Below the pieces are notes generated by a model. It had not been told where the DNA came from, made no database searches, and was given only the letters and a program-made list of their open reading frames with translations. The position numbers and the translations under genes are program-made. This document shows positions 1-8,069 of a DNA stretch of 64,000 nucleotides, piece after piece. The stretch covers positions 6,386,001 through 6,450,000 of the forward strand of contig NZ_CP017248.1 in assembly GCF_001735805.1 (NCBI RefSeq). Reading direction: 5' to 3'. Numbering within the stretch: the first letter of the stretch is position 1; each line of letters opens with the position of its first letter. This DNA comes from Streptomyces fodineus (GTDB lineage Bacteria > Actinomycetota > Actinomycetes > Streptomycetales > Streptomycetaceae).

Positions 1-182
1 TGATGCCCAGGCTGGGCGGCGTGGTGGGCCGGTCGGGCAGGGTGGTGGAGCGGCTGGGCCGCCCGGTGGACAGGCGGGGAATCCGGGGTGGACTCGACGG
101 TCGAGGCATAGGTGATGCCGGCGGCTGCAAGGACGGTCGCGCCTATTCCGGCGCCGACCACAGCGAAAGCACGCGAGGGCAT
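1..182 (-). CDS. exported protein, N-terminal part only (runs off the window)
   Basis: An ATG at 182-180 on the minus strand, preceded by a GAGAAG-type ribosome site, opens a frame that runs off the left edge. The first residues (MPSRAFAVVGAGIGATVL) form a short basic head and a hydrophobic helix ending near AAAGITYAST, which reads as a signal peptide or N-terminal anchor. A Pro/His-rich low-complexity stretch follows. No family can be named from 60 residues. It belongs to the outer, left-hand accessory element. The exported nature is inference from the hydrophobic segment. Confidence 0.55.
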   Translation of the reverse strand, partial: MPSRAFAVVGAGIGATVLAAAGITYASTVESTPDSPPVHRAAQPLHHPARPAHHAAQPGH

Positions 183-911
183 GGGCACTTCTCTCTTTCT
201 TATTGCGTCGGCCGGACGCCGACCTGCGATGAACGTACCGACAGCCCACATAACTGGCATTCCGGGCATGTCCAAGGTGTGAGGCTGTGCGGCCAACCAG
301 GTGTCAGAAGTTCAGGGAGTGCATGTCCGCAGCCGTAGGGCATCGGCAAAGGGCCCGGCGGGATTCGACCCGCAGCACCCGCGTCGGGAGTGGTGGATGT
401 CAGCCGGCCTCTCGATACCTGCGGCCGCCCGTCCTGCTCGTTCAGGTGCGCATCTCGCGCAGGATCCGGCCCAGGTGCCCATGCTTGACCAGCGATGTGT
501 CCCCTGGTGGAGGTGGAAGATCACACCGACGTACATTGCGTGCCGGAGACGGCCCAGCCTCGATCGGCGTGGGGACCGTGCGGGTGAACAGCGGGTGCCT
601 TCGATGCGGTCTGCCGGAGCCCCAGCCGGCGACAGTCGGCCACGGCGGCGGCCCGGCCGACCAGATATGCGCATGCCTCGCCGCACCCGCACCGGACCCA
701 GCCGCGCTGCTGGTAGCCCAACCAGAGCAAGCCGCGGTGACCGGCCCCTGGCCGACGACTTGGGGACGTCCGCCCTTCGGCCCGTTCAGCTCGGGAAGCT
801 TCGATCATTTGCGGCCGGCTTGGGCGCCGACTTGGACGAACGACCGAGGAGTGACCTCGCTGGACTCGGCAGCTTTCACCGGAATTCCCTGTCGCTCCCC
901 GCTCCGTCTGC
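183..911. other. non-coding relic DNA with dispersed-repeat copy A
   Basis: No gene is supported. Open frames here are short, overlapping and lack ribosome sites. Around 600-860 lies a degenerate copy of a sequence that recurs near 9210-9350, 10200-10520 and, in part, 11040-11240 and 12690. The recognisable core is ATGCCTCGCCGCACC, followed by an AGCT(T/C)GGGAAGCTT motif near 786-800. It is probably the eroded end of an integrated element. Confidence 0.5.
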
Positions 912-959
912 GCCGACGAGCAGCTCCAGCCAGGTGACCTGCTCTTCCAGGGGGAGTAC
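912..959 (+). pseudogene. integrase relic (tyrosine recombinase fragment)
   Basis: Read from 915, this piece encodes DEQLQPGDLLFQGE, the same stretch found in the larger integrase relic at 13935-14513. After the final glutamate codon the similarity jumps straight to the terminator-like hairpin, so the catalytic C-terminal part has been deleted. Together with the tRNA fragment at 1081-1128, it shows that a second, older element of the same type ends here. Confidence 0.6.
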
Positions 960-975
960 CGGTGACAGCCGGAAT

Positions 976-1017
976 GCCCCGGAGTCCGCCCTTGATCATC
1001 AGAAGGGCGTCCGGGGC
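976..1017. terminator. two-part hairpin beside the outer attachment site
   Basis: GCCCCGGA (976-983) pairs with TCCGGGGC (1010-1017), and inside it CGCCCTT (987-993) pairs with AAGGGCG (1003-1009). A homologous hairpin sits at 14583-14628 in the same position relative to the other attachment site, so it belongs to the conserved integrase-proximal end of this element family. There is no T-run, so the terminator role is inferred. Confidence 0.5.
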
Positions 1018-1049
1018 TGACGTGTCGAGTGACACCCACCTTGACCAGC

Positions 1050-1074
1050 AAAAAGCCCTCCCAGGCGGGAGGGC
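1050..1074 (-). terminator. rho-independent terminator of the lost or partial tRNA copy
   Basis: On the minus strand GCCCTCCC and GGGAGGGC form a stem followed directly by TTTTT. It is the counterpart of the terminator at 14661-14684 behind the intact tRNA-Arg gene. It now follows only a tRNA fragment. Confidence 0.75.
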
Positions 1075-1080
1075 GGGACT

Positions 1081-1128
1081 TGCGCCCCCGGCAGGACTCG
1101 AACCTGCGGCCAAGCGCTTAGAAGGCGC
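1081..1128 (-). repeat. outer attachment site: 48-bp copy of the tRNA-Arg 3' half
   Basis: These 48 bases are identical to 14693-14740, in the same orientation. They cover the anticodon loop, variable loop, T arm and 3' acceptor strand of tRNA-Arg(TCT) plus two flanking bases. After 1128 the sequence departs from the tRNA, so no complete tRNA can form. Duplication of a tRNA 3' end is the signature of site-specific integration by a tyrosine recombinase. Confidence 0.9.
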
Positions 1129-1367
1129 TTGGTGGGACCAGGGCCACGCCCTTGCTGACCTGCTTCTCTTCCCTGACAAGGCCTTCTATCAAACGGTCTT
1201 CGACACGCAATCGACTCGTGGTAGCGGCGGAGCCACTGCGGTGACCGGAAAGGTTTCGCCGACCTGGTGACACTCCAGTCGAACATCCAGAACTCGAGGC
1301 TTTGCCAGACCCGCGAGTCGATTCAAGGCGATGGCCAGTGGGACACCGCACTCGGCACAATGCGTTC

Positions 1368-1943
1368 GTGGAGTTACTGACTGCCGCGCTCCCCGTGAGC
1401 GCCACGGTGTTGGTCGCAATCGTGGGATACCTCCAGTGGAGACGCAGCGAGCGGCGCCAAGCCGAGAACGAGACGGCCCGCCAGGAACTGGAGCAGGCAG
1501 AGCGACGTCGTATCGCCCGCGGACCGTATGACCAACAGCGGCTGGAAGCCCTCCGGGAGCTGCTCGACAAGCTCCGAGAGCTTGAAATCCAGTCACGTTG
1601 GAACGCGGGGGGACAGGACCTGCGCGCCGAAGTTCCAAAGATCAACACCTTCCTGATCAAACATGGCGAGGTGCTGGAGGACGAAGATTGTCGGCTGGCA
1701 CAGCAGTTCCTCGAAGGGCTGACATGGATCGACCATCACGCAGCTGGAGATCGGCGCAGGTGGGAGGAGCAGAGGGAGCAGGAGCTCGCTGCGCACGGCA
1801 TCGACATCGGCCAATACGAGAGTTCGTGGGAGCGGACGGAGCCTTTGACTTGGATTGGTGATGCCGATCGGGCCGTGCGGAAATGGACGTCAGCGCGGGC
1901 GGCCTTGGAGGAACGGCTTCGTAAGGCACTTCAAGGCCTGTGA
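1368..1943 (+). CDS. one-helix membrane protein with coiled coil, unknown function
   Basis: Translated from GTG 1368, the protein (191 aa) starts with a single hydrophobic helix (about residues 4-22, LLTAALPVSATVLVAIVGYL). A highly charged segment rich in Arg, Glu and Gln follows and should form a coiled coil, then a helical, Trp-containing cytoplasmic region. An in-frame ATG at 1302 would add 22 Arg-rich residues; GTG is preferred because the membrane helix then lies at the N-terminus. No clear ribosome site is visible at either. The same layout (short helix, WRRSERR-type stop-transfer, helical tail) recurs at 10573-11049. No family recognised. Confidence 0.6.
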   Translation: MELLTAALPVSATVLVAIVGYLQWRRSERRQAENETARQELEQAERRRIARGPYDQQRLEALRELLDKLRELEIQSRWNAGGQDLRAEVPKINTFLIKHGEVLEDEDCRLAQQFLEGLTWIDHHAAGDRRRWEEQREQELAAHGIDIGQYESSWERTEPLTWIGDADRAVRKWTSARAALEERLRKALQGL

Positions 1944-1995
1944 GCGACCGACATCGCGCCGTCGGCACGACTATCAGCCCGATCAGGTCACATAG

Positions 1996-2754
1996 CTAAT
2001 GACGGTTGATCGGAATCTCGTACACGATCTCGCAGTGAGCGGCGGGGACCACGATGTCCGCCGTCTCCACGGGCCGCCCTTGGTCGCTGTAGTACGTCCG
2101 CCGGATGTGCGTGACGAGGGCGGCCTTCTGGATGCCCAGGAGTGACGCCTCCTCGGCGCTCGCCTGCCTCGGCTCCGGTTGCTCCACGGCATGGCTGACG
2201 GTGACGCCGATCGCGGCCATGCGATTCACGACCCCTGCCCCGGCGTGCGGGCCTCCCTCGGGGAGGACGACGAGAGTGCCGGCGGTGAGGTCGTACGGCT
2301 CCCAGCTCGTGGACAGCTGCACGGGCCTGCCGTCGGCCAGGAACTCGTACGTCGTCCGGACGCACAGGTCACCCTCGGCGATGCCGAGCCGTGCCGCGAT
2401 GTCCGCGGGAGCCGGCACCTTGGCCTCGGTCCGGCTCTCCCAATCCCCCTGCCTGCCTACGGCCTTCATGTCAGCCCGGAACGGCGACCCGTCGGGCCGC
2501 TCACGCGCGGACGAACGGACGACCCTGACCCGCTGCCGGGGTTCGGCGACGTACGTGCCCGAACCGGCGCGGCCCTCCAGCACGCCCTGGGAAATCAGCA
2601 GCTCCTGAGCCCGGCGGACCACGTTCTCGCCCACCCCGCACTCCTGGCCGATCTGAGCGCGGGAGGGCAGACGATCCCCCGGCTCCCACACGTGCTCCGC
2701 GATCCGTCGCCGGAGTTCGTCGGCGATGCGGAGATAGGGCGGCTGCTCAGGCAT
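1996..2754 (-). CDS. GntR-family repressor with UTRA domain (HutC subfamily, KorSA-like)
   Basis: This 252-residue DNA-binding regulator has a winged helix in residues 5-70 (LRIADELRRRIAEHVWEPG, then SRAQIGQECGVGENVVRRA) and a UTRA effector domain from about residue 90 to the end (LCVRTTYEFLADGRPVQLST). Length and layout are normal for HutC-type GntR proteins. In actinomycete integrative elements such proteins (for example KorSA of pSAM2) repress transfer and excision genes. The divergent spacer holds two CTAGTNNACTAG palindromes starting 10 bases from its start codon, so autoregulation and control of the rightward operon are likely. The effector is unknown. Confidence 0.85.
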   Translation of the reverse strand: MPEQPPYLRIADELRRRIAEHVWEPGDRLPSRAQIGQECGVGENVVRRAQELLISQGVLEGRAGSGTYVAEPRQRVRVVRSSARERPDGSPFRADMKAVGRQGDWESRTEAKVPAPADIAARLGIAEGDLCVRTTYEFLADGRPVQLSTSWEPYDLTAGTLVVLPEGGPHAGAGVVNRMAAIGVTVSHAVEQPEPRQASAEEASLLGIQKAALVTHIRRTYYSDQGRPVETADIVVPAAHCEIVYEIPINRH

Positions 2755-2763
2755 ATGGAAAAT

Positions 2764-2794
2764 CTAGTCCACTAGCTCTAACCTAGTTAACTAG
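2764..2794. promoter_or_regulatory. paired operator palindromes for the GntR repressor
   Basis: CTAGTCCACTAG (2764-2775) and CTAGTTAACTAG (2783-2794) share the form CTAGTNNACTAG and are spaced 19 bases centre to centre, nearly two helical turns. They lie in the divergent spacer between the GntR gene and the rightward gene cluster. The palindromes are seen directly; their assignment to this repressor is inference. Confidence 0.7.
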
Positions 2795-2900
2795 CTTCAC
2801 TGAAAGTGATTGCCGGTGACGGAGGCTGCCCTGTGCCCGCTTCGGGAGTTAGCGCGGCGGCCATCGCTGCCCGGCTGTCCGCCGTGGGGCCTCCGCGCGC

Positions 2901-3116
2901 GTGGAGGAGCACGACCGGTACACGTCGGTCGAAGCGGAGGTGCCGGGATCGCTCTCCGCCGACTTATGGCGGGAGGCCCTGGAAGTGGTGGCCGAGGCCG
3001 ATCGGTTCGGTCTCGTCGCCACCAGCCTGAACGGCCGCACCCTGTGGGCGGTCGTACGCAAAGCGGTCCCCACGACGGGCGATGTCGGGGGACCAGCCAT
3101 CAGCGATAGGAGCTGA
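2901..3116 (+). CDS. small hypothetical protein of the element operon
   Basis: The frame starts at GTG 2901 and gives 71 residues, beginning MEEHDRYTSVEAEVPG. The central part (WREALEVVAEADRFGLVATS) looks like one amphipathic helix and a short strand. No signal or membrane segment is present, and no ribosome site is obvious. The next gene begins 5 bases after its stop, which supports co-transcription. Function unknown; it could also be the surviving C-terminal part of a longer ancestral gene. Confidence 0.45.
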   Translation: MEEHDRYTSVEAEVPGSLSADLWREALEVVAEADRFGLVATSLNGRTLWAVVRKAVPTTGDVGGPAISDRS

Positions 3117-3121
3117 GTAGC

Positions 3122-3433
3122 GTGCTCAACCGTATCCGCCGTGCTGTCTCGCTCACCAGAGCGCGGTACTTCCCCAAGGGCAGGCACCGCCGCCCCTTAA
3201 CGCCCTCCAGGCCGCCGGCCGCCCCCGCCTCCCCTTCGTCCGCTGACCCGGCGACGGTCATCCTGGGCCGGGCTTCCGACAGCGCGAACCACCGGCACCC
3301 GCTCGCGGGGGAGGACAACGCACTCGTCCGCCCGTACGTGCTGGCTTGGGAGGAACGAGTACGACCGCGCGCGGTGGTAGTTGCTTCCCACCTGCCCGCT
3401 GAAGCTTGGTCGCGGCTCGCGGGAGTCAGCTGA
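3122..3433 (+). CDS. conserved small hypothetical protein of Streptomyces accessory clusters
   Basis: GTG 3122 follows an AGGAG ribosome site (3108-3112). The 103-residue product has a basic N-terminus (MLNRIRRAVSLTRARYFPKG), a Pro/Ala/Ser-rich linker and a conserved-looking end containing EDNALVRPYVLAWEERVR. I remember this last motif from many Streptomyces proteins encoded beside GntR regulators; none has a known function. Its stop codon overlaps the ATG of the next gene (ATGA at 3433), so translation is coupled. Confidence 0.65.
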   Translation: MLNRIRRAVSLTRARYFPKGRHRRPLTPSRPPAAPASPSSADPATVILGRASDSANHRHPLAGEDNALVRPYVLAWEERVRPRAVVVASHLPAEAWSRLAGVS

Positions 3434-3633
3434 TGCCTCCTCGCCAACAGCCCCAGATCGCCGATGCCTCGACCGTCCCCTACCGGTCGACTGCCTGCCG
3501 TATCGGCACGCACCTTGCCTGCACGGAGTCCTCGCCGGTCTCCGCACCGATCGACTTGCCAGTCATCTACGAGACGTGCGCCTGCCCATGTCACTCGGTG
3601 CCCCACTCGATGCCCACAGAGGTGGAGCAGTGA
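3433..3633 (+). CDS. small cysteine-containing hypothetical protein
   Basis: ATG 3433 overlaps the stop of the preceding gene. The 66-residue product has five Cys (one early, one mid-chain and a C-terminal ETCACPCHSVPHS), a possible metal site, though spacing matches no zinc family I know. The downstream gene starts inside its stop codon (GTGA, 3630-3633). The coupled overlaps on both sides are the main reason for believing it is real. Confidence 0.5.
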   Translation: MPPRQQPQIADASTVPYRSTACRIGTHLACTESSPVSAPIDLPVIYETCACPCHSVPHSMPTEVEQ

Positions 3634-3854
3634 CCGGCTGGGCACCCGGCGGCGCGCTGGCCTCCAACGTCGAGATCACCGCGGCCACCGTGCAGCGTGG
3701 CGACGTCATTCAACTCGGCGGCAAAGCATGCAGGGTGAGCGATCTCTTCCAACTCCCCCAGGGGGCCAAGCAACTCCTCTTCGAGTCGGGCGAGCTGCTG
3801 ACCATACACGCGCGAACCCGGCTCGCCGCTGTTCGCGTACTGAGAAGGCGGTGA
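3630..3854 (+). CDS. conserved small protein of the GntR-linked cluster
   Basis: GTG 3630 overlaps the previous stop (GTGA). The 74-residue product contains a compact beta-rich region: VQRGDVIQLGGKACRVSDLF, then LFESGELLTIHARTRLAAVR. This pattern occurs in small Streptomyces proteins encoded directly upstream of GntR/UTRA genes. It has no signal peptide and no known activity. Its stop overlaps the GTG of the regulator gene, so the two are translated together. Confidence 0.65.
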   Translation: MTGWAPGGALASNVEITAATVQRGDVIQLGGKACRVSDLFQLPQGAKQLLFESGELLTIHARTRLAAVRVLRRR

Positions 3855-4594
3855 CCCGGTCCATGCCTCCACGCCATCACGACATCGCCGACGATCTCCG
3901 GCAGCAGATCACGACCGGCCGCATGAAGCCTGGCGAATGTCTTCCGTCCGAGGTCGGCCTCGCCGACCGATACAAGGTCAGCACGGTGACACTGCGGCGC
4001 GCCCTCGCGGTCCTCCAGGGCGAAGGCCTCGTCGAGAAGATCCACGGCAAGGGCAACTTCGTCCGTCGCCCACCCCGCAAGATCGTGTACGTCGGCGGAT
4101 GGGGGACGCTGGACCCATGGACCGCTGCTGAAGCGGCCCTGCGCGTCACCGTGCGCACCACGACCGTCCAGGCAGACGGGCACCTTACGACTTTGCTGAA
4201 GGTGCCGACGGGCAGCCCCCTCGCCGAATTCTTCTGCATCAGCCACGAGGGAGAGTCACCGCACGGACTGGCCCGCATCTACATCCCGCGCGATCTGGTC
4301 CCGGCCGGAGTGCTGAACGGCGAACCCTCCTGGCAGGAGACCGCCCTACGGCTTGCCGTTCTGGGCTCGCCGTCGGCAACCGTCCGGGAGACGGTATGTG
4401 CCCGCCTACCAACACCGGACGAAGCATCGGCCCTCCGGACCGGCTCCTCCAAGGCAGTCCTCGCGATCACGCGCGTTGCGACCGACACTGCCGGGCGAGT
4501 CGTCGAGGCCGCCCTTCTGGCGTTCCCAGGGGATCGCGTCGACGCGGTCTTCACCACCCACCACGTGACCGATGAGAGGCAGGCGCAAGGATGA
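3851..4594 (+). CDS. second GntR-family regulator with UTRA domain
   Basis: The chosen start is GTG 3851, which overlaps the previous stop; ATG 3863, four codons on, is an alternative. The 247-residue protein has a winged helix (HHDIADDLRQQITTGRMKPG, then RYKVSTVTLRRALAVLQGEG) and a UTRA domain from about residue 85 to 235. It differs clearly from the divergent repressor at 1996-2754, so the element carries two paralogous sensors. The coupled position inside a run of small genes suggests it controls or senses for that operon. Effector unknown. Confidence 0.8.
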   Translation: MTRSMPPRHHDIADDLRQQITTGRMKPGECLPSEVGLADRYKVSTVTLRRALAVLQGEGLVEKIHGKGNFVRRPPRKIVYVGGWGTLDPWTAAEAALRVTVRTTTVQADGHLTTLLKVPTGSPLAEFFCISHEGESPHGLARIYIPRDLVPAGVLNGEPSWQETALRLAVLGSPSATVRETVCARLPTPDEASALRTGSSKAVLAITRVATDTAGRVVEAALLAFPGDRVDAVFTTHHVTDERQAQG

Positions 4595-4893
4595 CGGCAC
4601 CGAACGAACTACGACTCCTCCCGTGGTCGGAACCGGAAGGCAAGCCCTGCTACCTGAACACCGACGACAAGGGCGGCTACATGTCCCGCCTGGCGGACAA
4701 CATCGAAGCGGTACAACTGGGAACGGCTGCCGAGCTGCTGGAGCATGCCTTGGACACCCTCGACGACCAGGACGCGGGCCCGGAGGACCTGCGACGGTTG
4801 GCGAAGGAACTGACCAGGGCATTGCGGGACGTGCTCCGCGTTGCGACCAGTCGCGGTCGCCTCCTGGCAGCAAGCGATCCTCATCGCCCCTGA
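4591..4893 (+). CDS. conserved hypothetical protein downstream of GntR
   Basis: ATG 4591 overlaps the stop of the GntR gene (ATGA). The 100-residue product contains LRLLPWSEPEGKPCYLNTD, then a helical region (RLADNIEAVQLGTAAELLEH) ending in a second helix. I recognise this family from many Streptomyces clusters next to regulators; function is unknown. Relatives I recall usually have a longer acidic tail, so the C-terminus may be cut short by the degenerate DNA that begins at 4894. Confidence 0.7.
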   Translation: MTAPNELRLLPWSEPEGKPCYLNTDDKGGYMSRLADNIEAVQLGTAAELLEHALDTLDDQDAGPEDLRRLAKELTRALRDVLRVATSRGRLLAASDPHRP

Positions 4894-5601
4894 AGGGTCT
4901 GGCGCGTTTGGGGGCTACGACCTGCTCAGTGTGACCCAACTTGCCGGTCTATTAATCGGCCCCTCCGCTGGCCAGTGGTAAAGAAGGAGCCTGCGGCTCT
5001 GACCTCGTCGGATGCCGTGGGCACCGGTCGTTGTCGGTAAGCGTCGACTGAACTCGGACGGCCCCGAGACGGCCCGGAGTTGAGTCGGGTAGCCGGGTCA
5101 TGGCAACGTGACCCGGCTACCCGACTAAGTTCACGTGATCATGTTGGTCCTTCGACCGTGATCGAAAACGGGGATCGGTCATTCTATGAAGCACCCGAAC
5201 TTCGCTACGCGGCAGGCGTATCCACCCGGAAACGGGAAGCTGCGCAAGAGCGGCTCACTGACGCCATCCCGGGCCTTGACTAAACAATGACCCCTTCGGT
5301 GGAAGAGCTATGCCAGTAGCTGGTGAACCGTCTCGCGAACGACTGAAGGATGCCGCTTGGATGTAGATGTCGAGGCGGCGCCACCCTGCATCCCAAGCCC
5401 CCAGACAGTGATGCCGTGGCTGAAACATCAACGTCAGATCGAGAACTCTTGATCGGCATGTTCATGCCCTACTTAGGATGGCCGGGCTGCGGGCGAAGGG
5501 ACTAGACCATCCCTTCTTCCTGTGGCTGTCCGTCACGTGTCCGGGGGCGCGGCTGCGTTGGCCGCATCCCCGACGCGTTCGTCGAGAAGTGGGGAAGTTT
5601 C
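4894..5601 (+). other. non-coding relic DNA containing hairpin copy 1
   Basis: No gene is well supported. A short frame running into 5283 ends ERLTDAIPGLD but lacks a credible start and ribosome site, so it is at most a fragment. The stretch 5052-5080 (CGGACGGCCCCGAGACGGCC) resembles dispersed-repeat material near 10206. The long hairpin at 5083-5126 is described separately. The last 100 bases contain the ribosome site of the protease gene. Confidence 0.5.
5083..5126. repeat. long hairpin, copy 1, with GCAA tetraloop
   Basis: The arm AGTCGGGTAGCCGGGTCA (5083-5100) is perfectly complementary to 5109-5126. The inner bases TG/CG leave one mismatch, and the loop is GCAA (5103-5106), a GNRA-type tetraloop. 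Copy 2 at 8881-8930 has the same fold with a compensatory base-pair change. There is no T-run, so a simple terminator is not the best explanation. Confidence 0.8.
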
Positions 5602-7104
5602 TTGCGTTTTGCACGATCTACCGCTGCGGCTGCCGCTACGGCAGCTCTGGTTGCGGGAGTCATCACCAGTCTGGCTTCGCCGGTCAACGCCTTATCCCTG
5701 CCCCTGAAGGACAGTGCGTCCGTCACCAGCCCCTCGGCACTCACCATCGCGGACAAACAGGGAGTCCTCGACAGGATAGCGACACGGATAACGCAGAACC
5801 TCACCGAGGGTGACCGTGCGAAGATCCCCGGCTTCACGGAGATCGAGGTCGACCCGATCCACAACCAACTCCGCCTGCACTGGAAGGGCACCCCGCCAAA
5901 ACGCGTCACTGACATCCTGGCCCACCTGCCCAATGGGATCACTGCCAAGATCATTCCCGCCCGCTACTCCAAGGCCGACCTCCACGCGGCACGCGACAAG
6001 CTGATGCACGGGGGCAGACCGATCGACCTGCACATCCGGTCAGAGTCCACGCCGATCCGTATCACGACCATGGGCGGCGCTGTCGACGGCAGCGGCCTGG
6101 AGATCACCTACGCCAGCGCTTCGGGCACGGCAGCACGGGAATCGCTGGCGCCGGCTGTCCGCAAGGAGCGCTCGCGCGAGGTCAAGGCCCTAGCCGACCG
6201 GCTGACCGGCATCAGCACCACGGCAAACTACAAGCCTGTACCCGATATGGCCCCGCCGGCCGCAGCACCGGCCAGTCGTGCCCCCTCGGCCAAAGACGGC
6301 TCTGCGGTGCAGAACACCAGGCTGTGGGACATGCCAGCCTGGACTGGAGGAGCCGCGCTCAGGACTCCTACGGGAAGCCTGTGTTCCAGCGGATTCGGCA
6401 TCAAGAACGAAAAAGGTCAGAACATGCTGACCACCGCCGCCCACTGCAACGGCAACGACGGCCTCTGGCGCACGTACGGGGGCAATACAGCCGTCGGCGG
6501 TAGCGACGGCCGAGAGTACGACACGAGTGTGGACGTCCAGGGAATCGACCTTCCGCAGCCGGAGGTCACCGGCAAGCTGTACGACGGGCCAGCGAAGGCC
6601 AACTGGCACTACGTGAAGCCGATCACGGGCCCGGCGCAGAACTACATCGGTGACTACGTGTGCGAGGACGGTGCCAATGGCGGCGTCCACTGCCAGCTCA
6701 AGATCGAAAAGACTGATGTCGGGACCAGCGGTTCCGGAGGATGGTGGCGCCCCATCGCAGACCTCGCCTGCACCGGCGGGCTGACGTCCGACAAGAGTGG
6801 GTGCGCCACTCCGTCGAGCACGGATGACATCGCTGGGGTCAACGGTGACAGCGGGGCTCCTGTCTTCCGTGGCGTCAACAACTTCACGGCCGATGAGGCA
6901 CGCGGAACGCTCACCGCCTTCGACGGGGAAATGCCGGGGTCCACGGCCGAACACCACGAAAACAGTTGTTCCGCTTCCGAAAAATCGGATGTAGTGGACA
7001 CGACCACGAGTAGCGGAACGCCGTGGTGTTTCCCGGGGCTCTACTATGTCCCGATTCGGCAGACCCTCGCCATCATGAACTGGACTCTCGTCACCGGTCA
7101 GTGA
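5602..7104 (+). CDS. secreted trypsin-like serine protease (family S1, streptogrisin-like) with propeptide
   Basis: TTG 5602 follows a GGGGAAG ribosome site. The 500-residue preproprotein opens with an Arg-containing head and hydrophobic stretch ending in SLASPVNALS, a Sec-type signal. Residues of about 35-230 have no catalytic motif and read as a propeptide or chaperone region. The catalytic triad fits S1 enzymes: His281 in TTAAHC, Asp307 in REYDTSV and Ser417 in GDSGAPVF. Several Cys (VCEDG, LACTG, GCATP) could form disulphides. It should hydrolyse proteins outside the cell. It is cargo of the decayed element and looks intact; a strong hairpin follows at 7112-7145. Confidence 0.85.
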   Translation: MRFARSTAAAAATAALVAGVITSLASPVNALSLPLKDSASVTSPSALTIADKQGVLDRIATRITQNLTEGDRAKIPGFTEIEVDPIHNQLRLHWKGTPPKRVTDILAHLPNGITAKIIPARYSKADLHAARDKLMHGGRPIDLHIRSESTPIRITTMGGAVDGSGLEITYASASGTAARESLAPAVRKERSREVKALADRLTGISTTANYKPVPDMAPPAAAPASRAPSAKDGSAVQNTRLWDMPAWTGGAALRTPTGSLCSSGFGIKNEKGQNMLTTAAHCNGNDGLWRTYGGNTAVGGSDGREYDTSVDVQGIDLPQPEVTGKLYDGPAKANWHYVKPITGPAQNYIGDYVCEDGANGGVHCQLKIEKTDVGTSGSGGWWRPIADLACTGGLTSDKSGCATPSSTDDIAGVNGDSGAPVFRGVNNFTADEARGTLTAFDGEMPGSTAEHHENSCSASEKSDVVDTTTSSGTPWCFPGLYYVPIRQTLAIMNWTLVTGQ

Positions 7105-7111
7105 CGTAACA

Positions 7112-7145
7112 GCTGACGGGAGACGCTGATGCGTCTCCCGTCAGC
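7112..7145 (+). terminator. hairpin terminator after the protease gene
   Basis: GCTGACGGGAGACGC (7112-7126) pairs perfectly over 15 bases with 7131-7145 around a TGAT loop. It begins eight bases after the protease stop. There is no long T-run, as is common for Streptomyces terminators. Confidence 0.7.
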
Positions 7146-7181
7146 ATTCCTGTGGCGCATCGACGCACGGAGGAGACTGCT

Positions 7182-7607
7182 GTGTACGGAAGTAGGTCCC
7201 AACTGTTTCGGCGTATGGGCTGTTCTGTCCTGGTTCTGGCAGTCTTCGCGATGGTGGGGCTGTACTTCTGGAACCGTTTGGAGCGTTCACACAGTGAAGA
7301 CGCCTCGGTGGTGGACGGCCCGCGAGGGGGAAGCGTCATCGTGAGCGATAACGGTCGTACGATCAGCGCGGTCGAGAGCTGGGGTTCGTGCGAGAACCGC
7401 CCTCGTATCGAAGCCCACGAGTCTGTTCATACCGTGACACTGGTACTGAAACGCACGTGGCCTCTGTGGGGAGGGCGTGGCGACGAGGTCACCTGTGGCC
7501 ACAACGCCGGTGAGAAGATCAGCGTCCGCCTGGACGCTCCACTTGGCGACAGAACGTTGACCGATAAGTTCACCGGGCGTCCTATCCCCTTCAGGACCGC
7601 CCCCTGA
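7182..7607 (+). CDS. membrane-anchored hypothetical protein
   Basis: GTG 7182 is chosen because GGAGGAG lies seven bases upstream; an in-frame GTG at 7152 lacks such a site. The 141-residue product has one N-terminal helix (CSVLVLAVFAMVGLYFW) and an extracytoplasmic domain of about 110 residues with two cysteines (GSCENRP and VTCGHNAG) that could pair. A hairpin terminator follows at 7616. It is separated from the protease by a terminator but could be functionally linked, for example as an immunity or docking protein; that is speculation. Confidence 0.65.
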   Translation: MYGSRSQLFRRMGCSVLVLAVFAMVGLYFWNRLERSHSEDASVVDGPRGGSVIVSDNGRTISAVESWGSCENRPRIEAHESVHTVTLVLKRTWPLWGGRGDEVTCGHNAGEKISVRLDAPLGDRTLTDKFTGRPIPFRTAP

Positions 7608-7615
7608 CCGCTTTA

Positions 7616-7655
7616 ACCTCCGCCTCCCCGTGCTTCAGCGTGGGGAGGCGGAGGT
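7616..7655 (+). terminator. hairpin terminator after the membrane protein gene
   Basis: ACCTCCGCCTCCCC (7616-7629) pairs perfectly with GGGGAGGCGGAGGT (7642-7655) across a 12-base loop, starting nine bases after the stop codon at 7607. Confidence 0.75.
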
Positions 7656-8027
7656 CAACGGCCGTGGGCGGGATCCGGGAACCAGACGCACTGTTGCGCA
7701 GTTCTTCCCTGCAAGGACACCGGTCGCTGGCGGTGCAGGTGCGGCAGCAGGACTGCCTGGACGAGGCGGCATGCACATAGCCCGGCGCCGATGTAGATCC
7801 GGAGTCGTTCTTCACGGAGCGTACGGAAGATCGGCAGGCTGACCGTGTGGCAGGTCCGCTCGGGCTTCCCGGTCCGCGAGGGCTGTTTGCAGCACGGCCT
7901 GGAGACAGGCGAGCGGTGGGGCGTGTGGGGCGGGATCCCGGCGGGGACGCGGCAGTGGTCGGCGGCGGACGGCGCGTCCAAACGACGGTGCCCAGTACGG
8001 GACGGGCGCAGGTTAGCGCGGCCTCTT
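7656..8027. other. non-coding relic DNA left of the IS5-family element
   Basis: Frames exist on both strands but none has a credible start, ribosome site or recognisable family. Nothing further can be supported. Confidence 0.4.
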
Positions 8028-8069
8028 TAAGACGTCGTCTCATTTGGATCGCTGGGTAATCTGCACCGT

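Noticed and set aside
1081..1140. A second tRNA-Arg gene
   Set aside because: Only the 3' portion matches; after 1128 the D arm and 5' acceptor strand are missing, so it cannot fold as a tRNA.
7656..8027. A minus-strand gene (about 108 codons) left of the IS5-family element
   Set aside because: No ribosome site, no family resemblance and a sequence bias unlike real Streptomyces genes.
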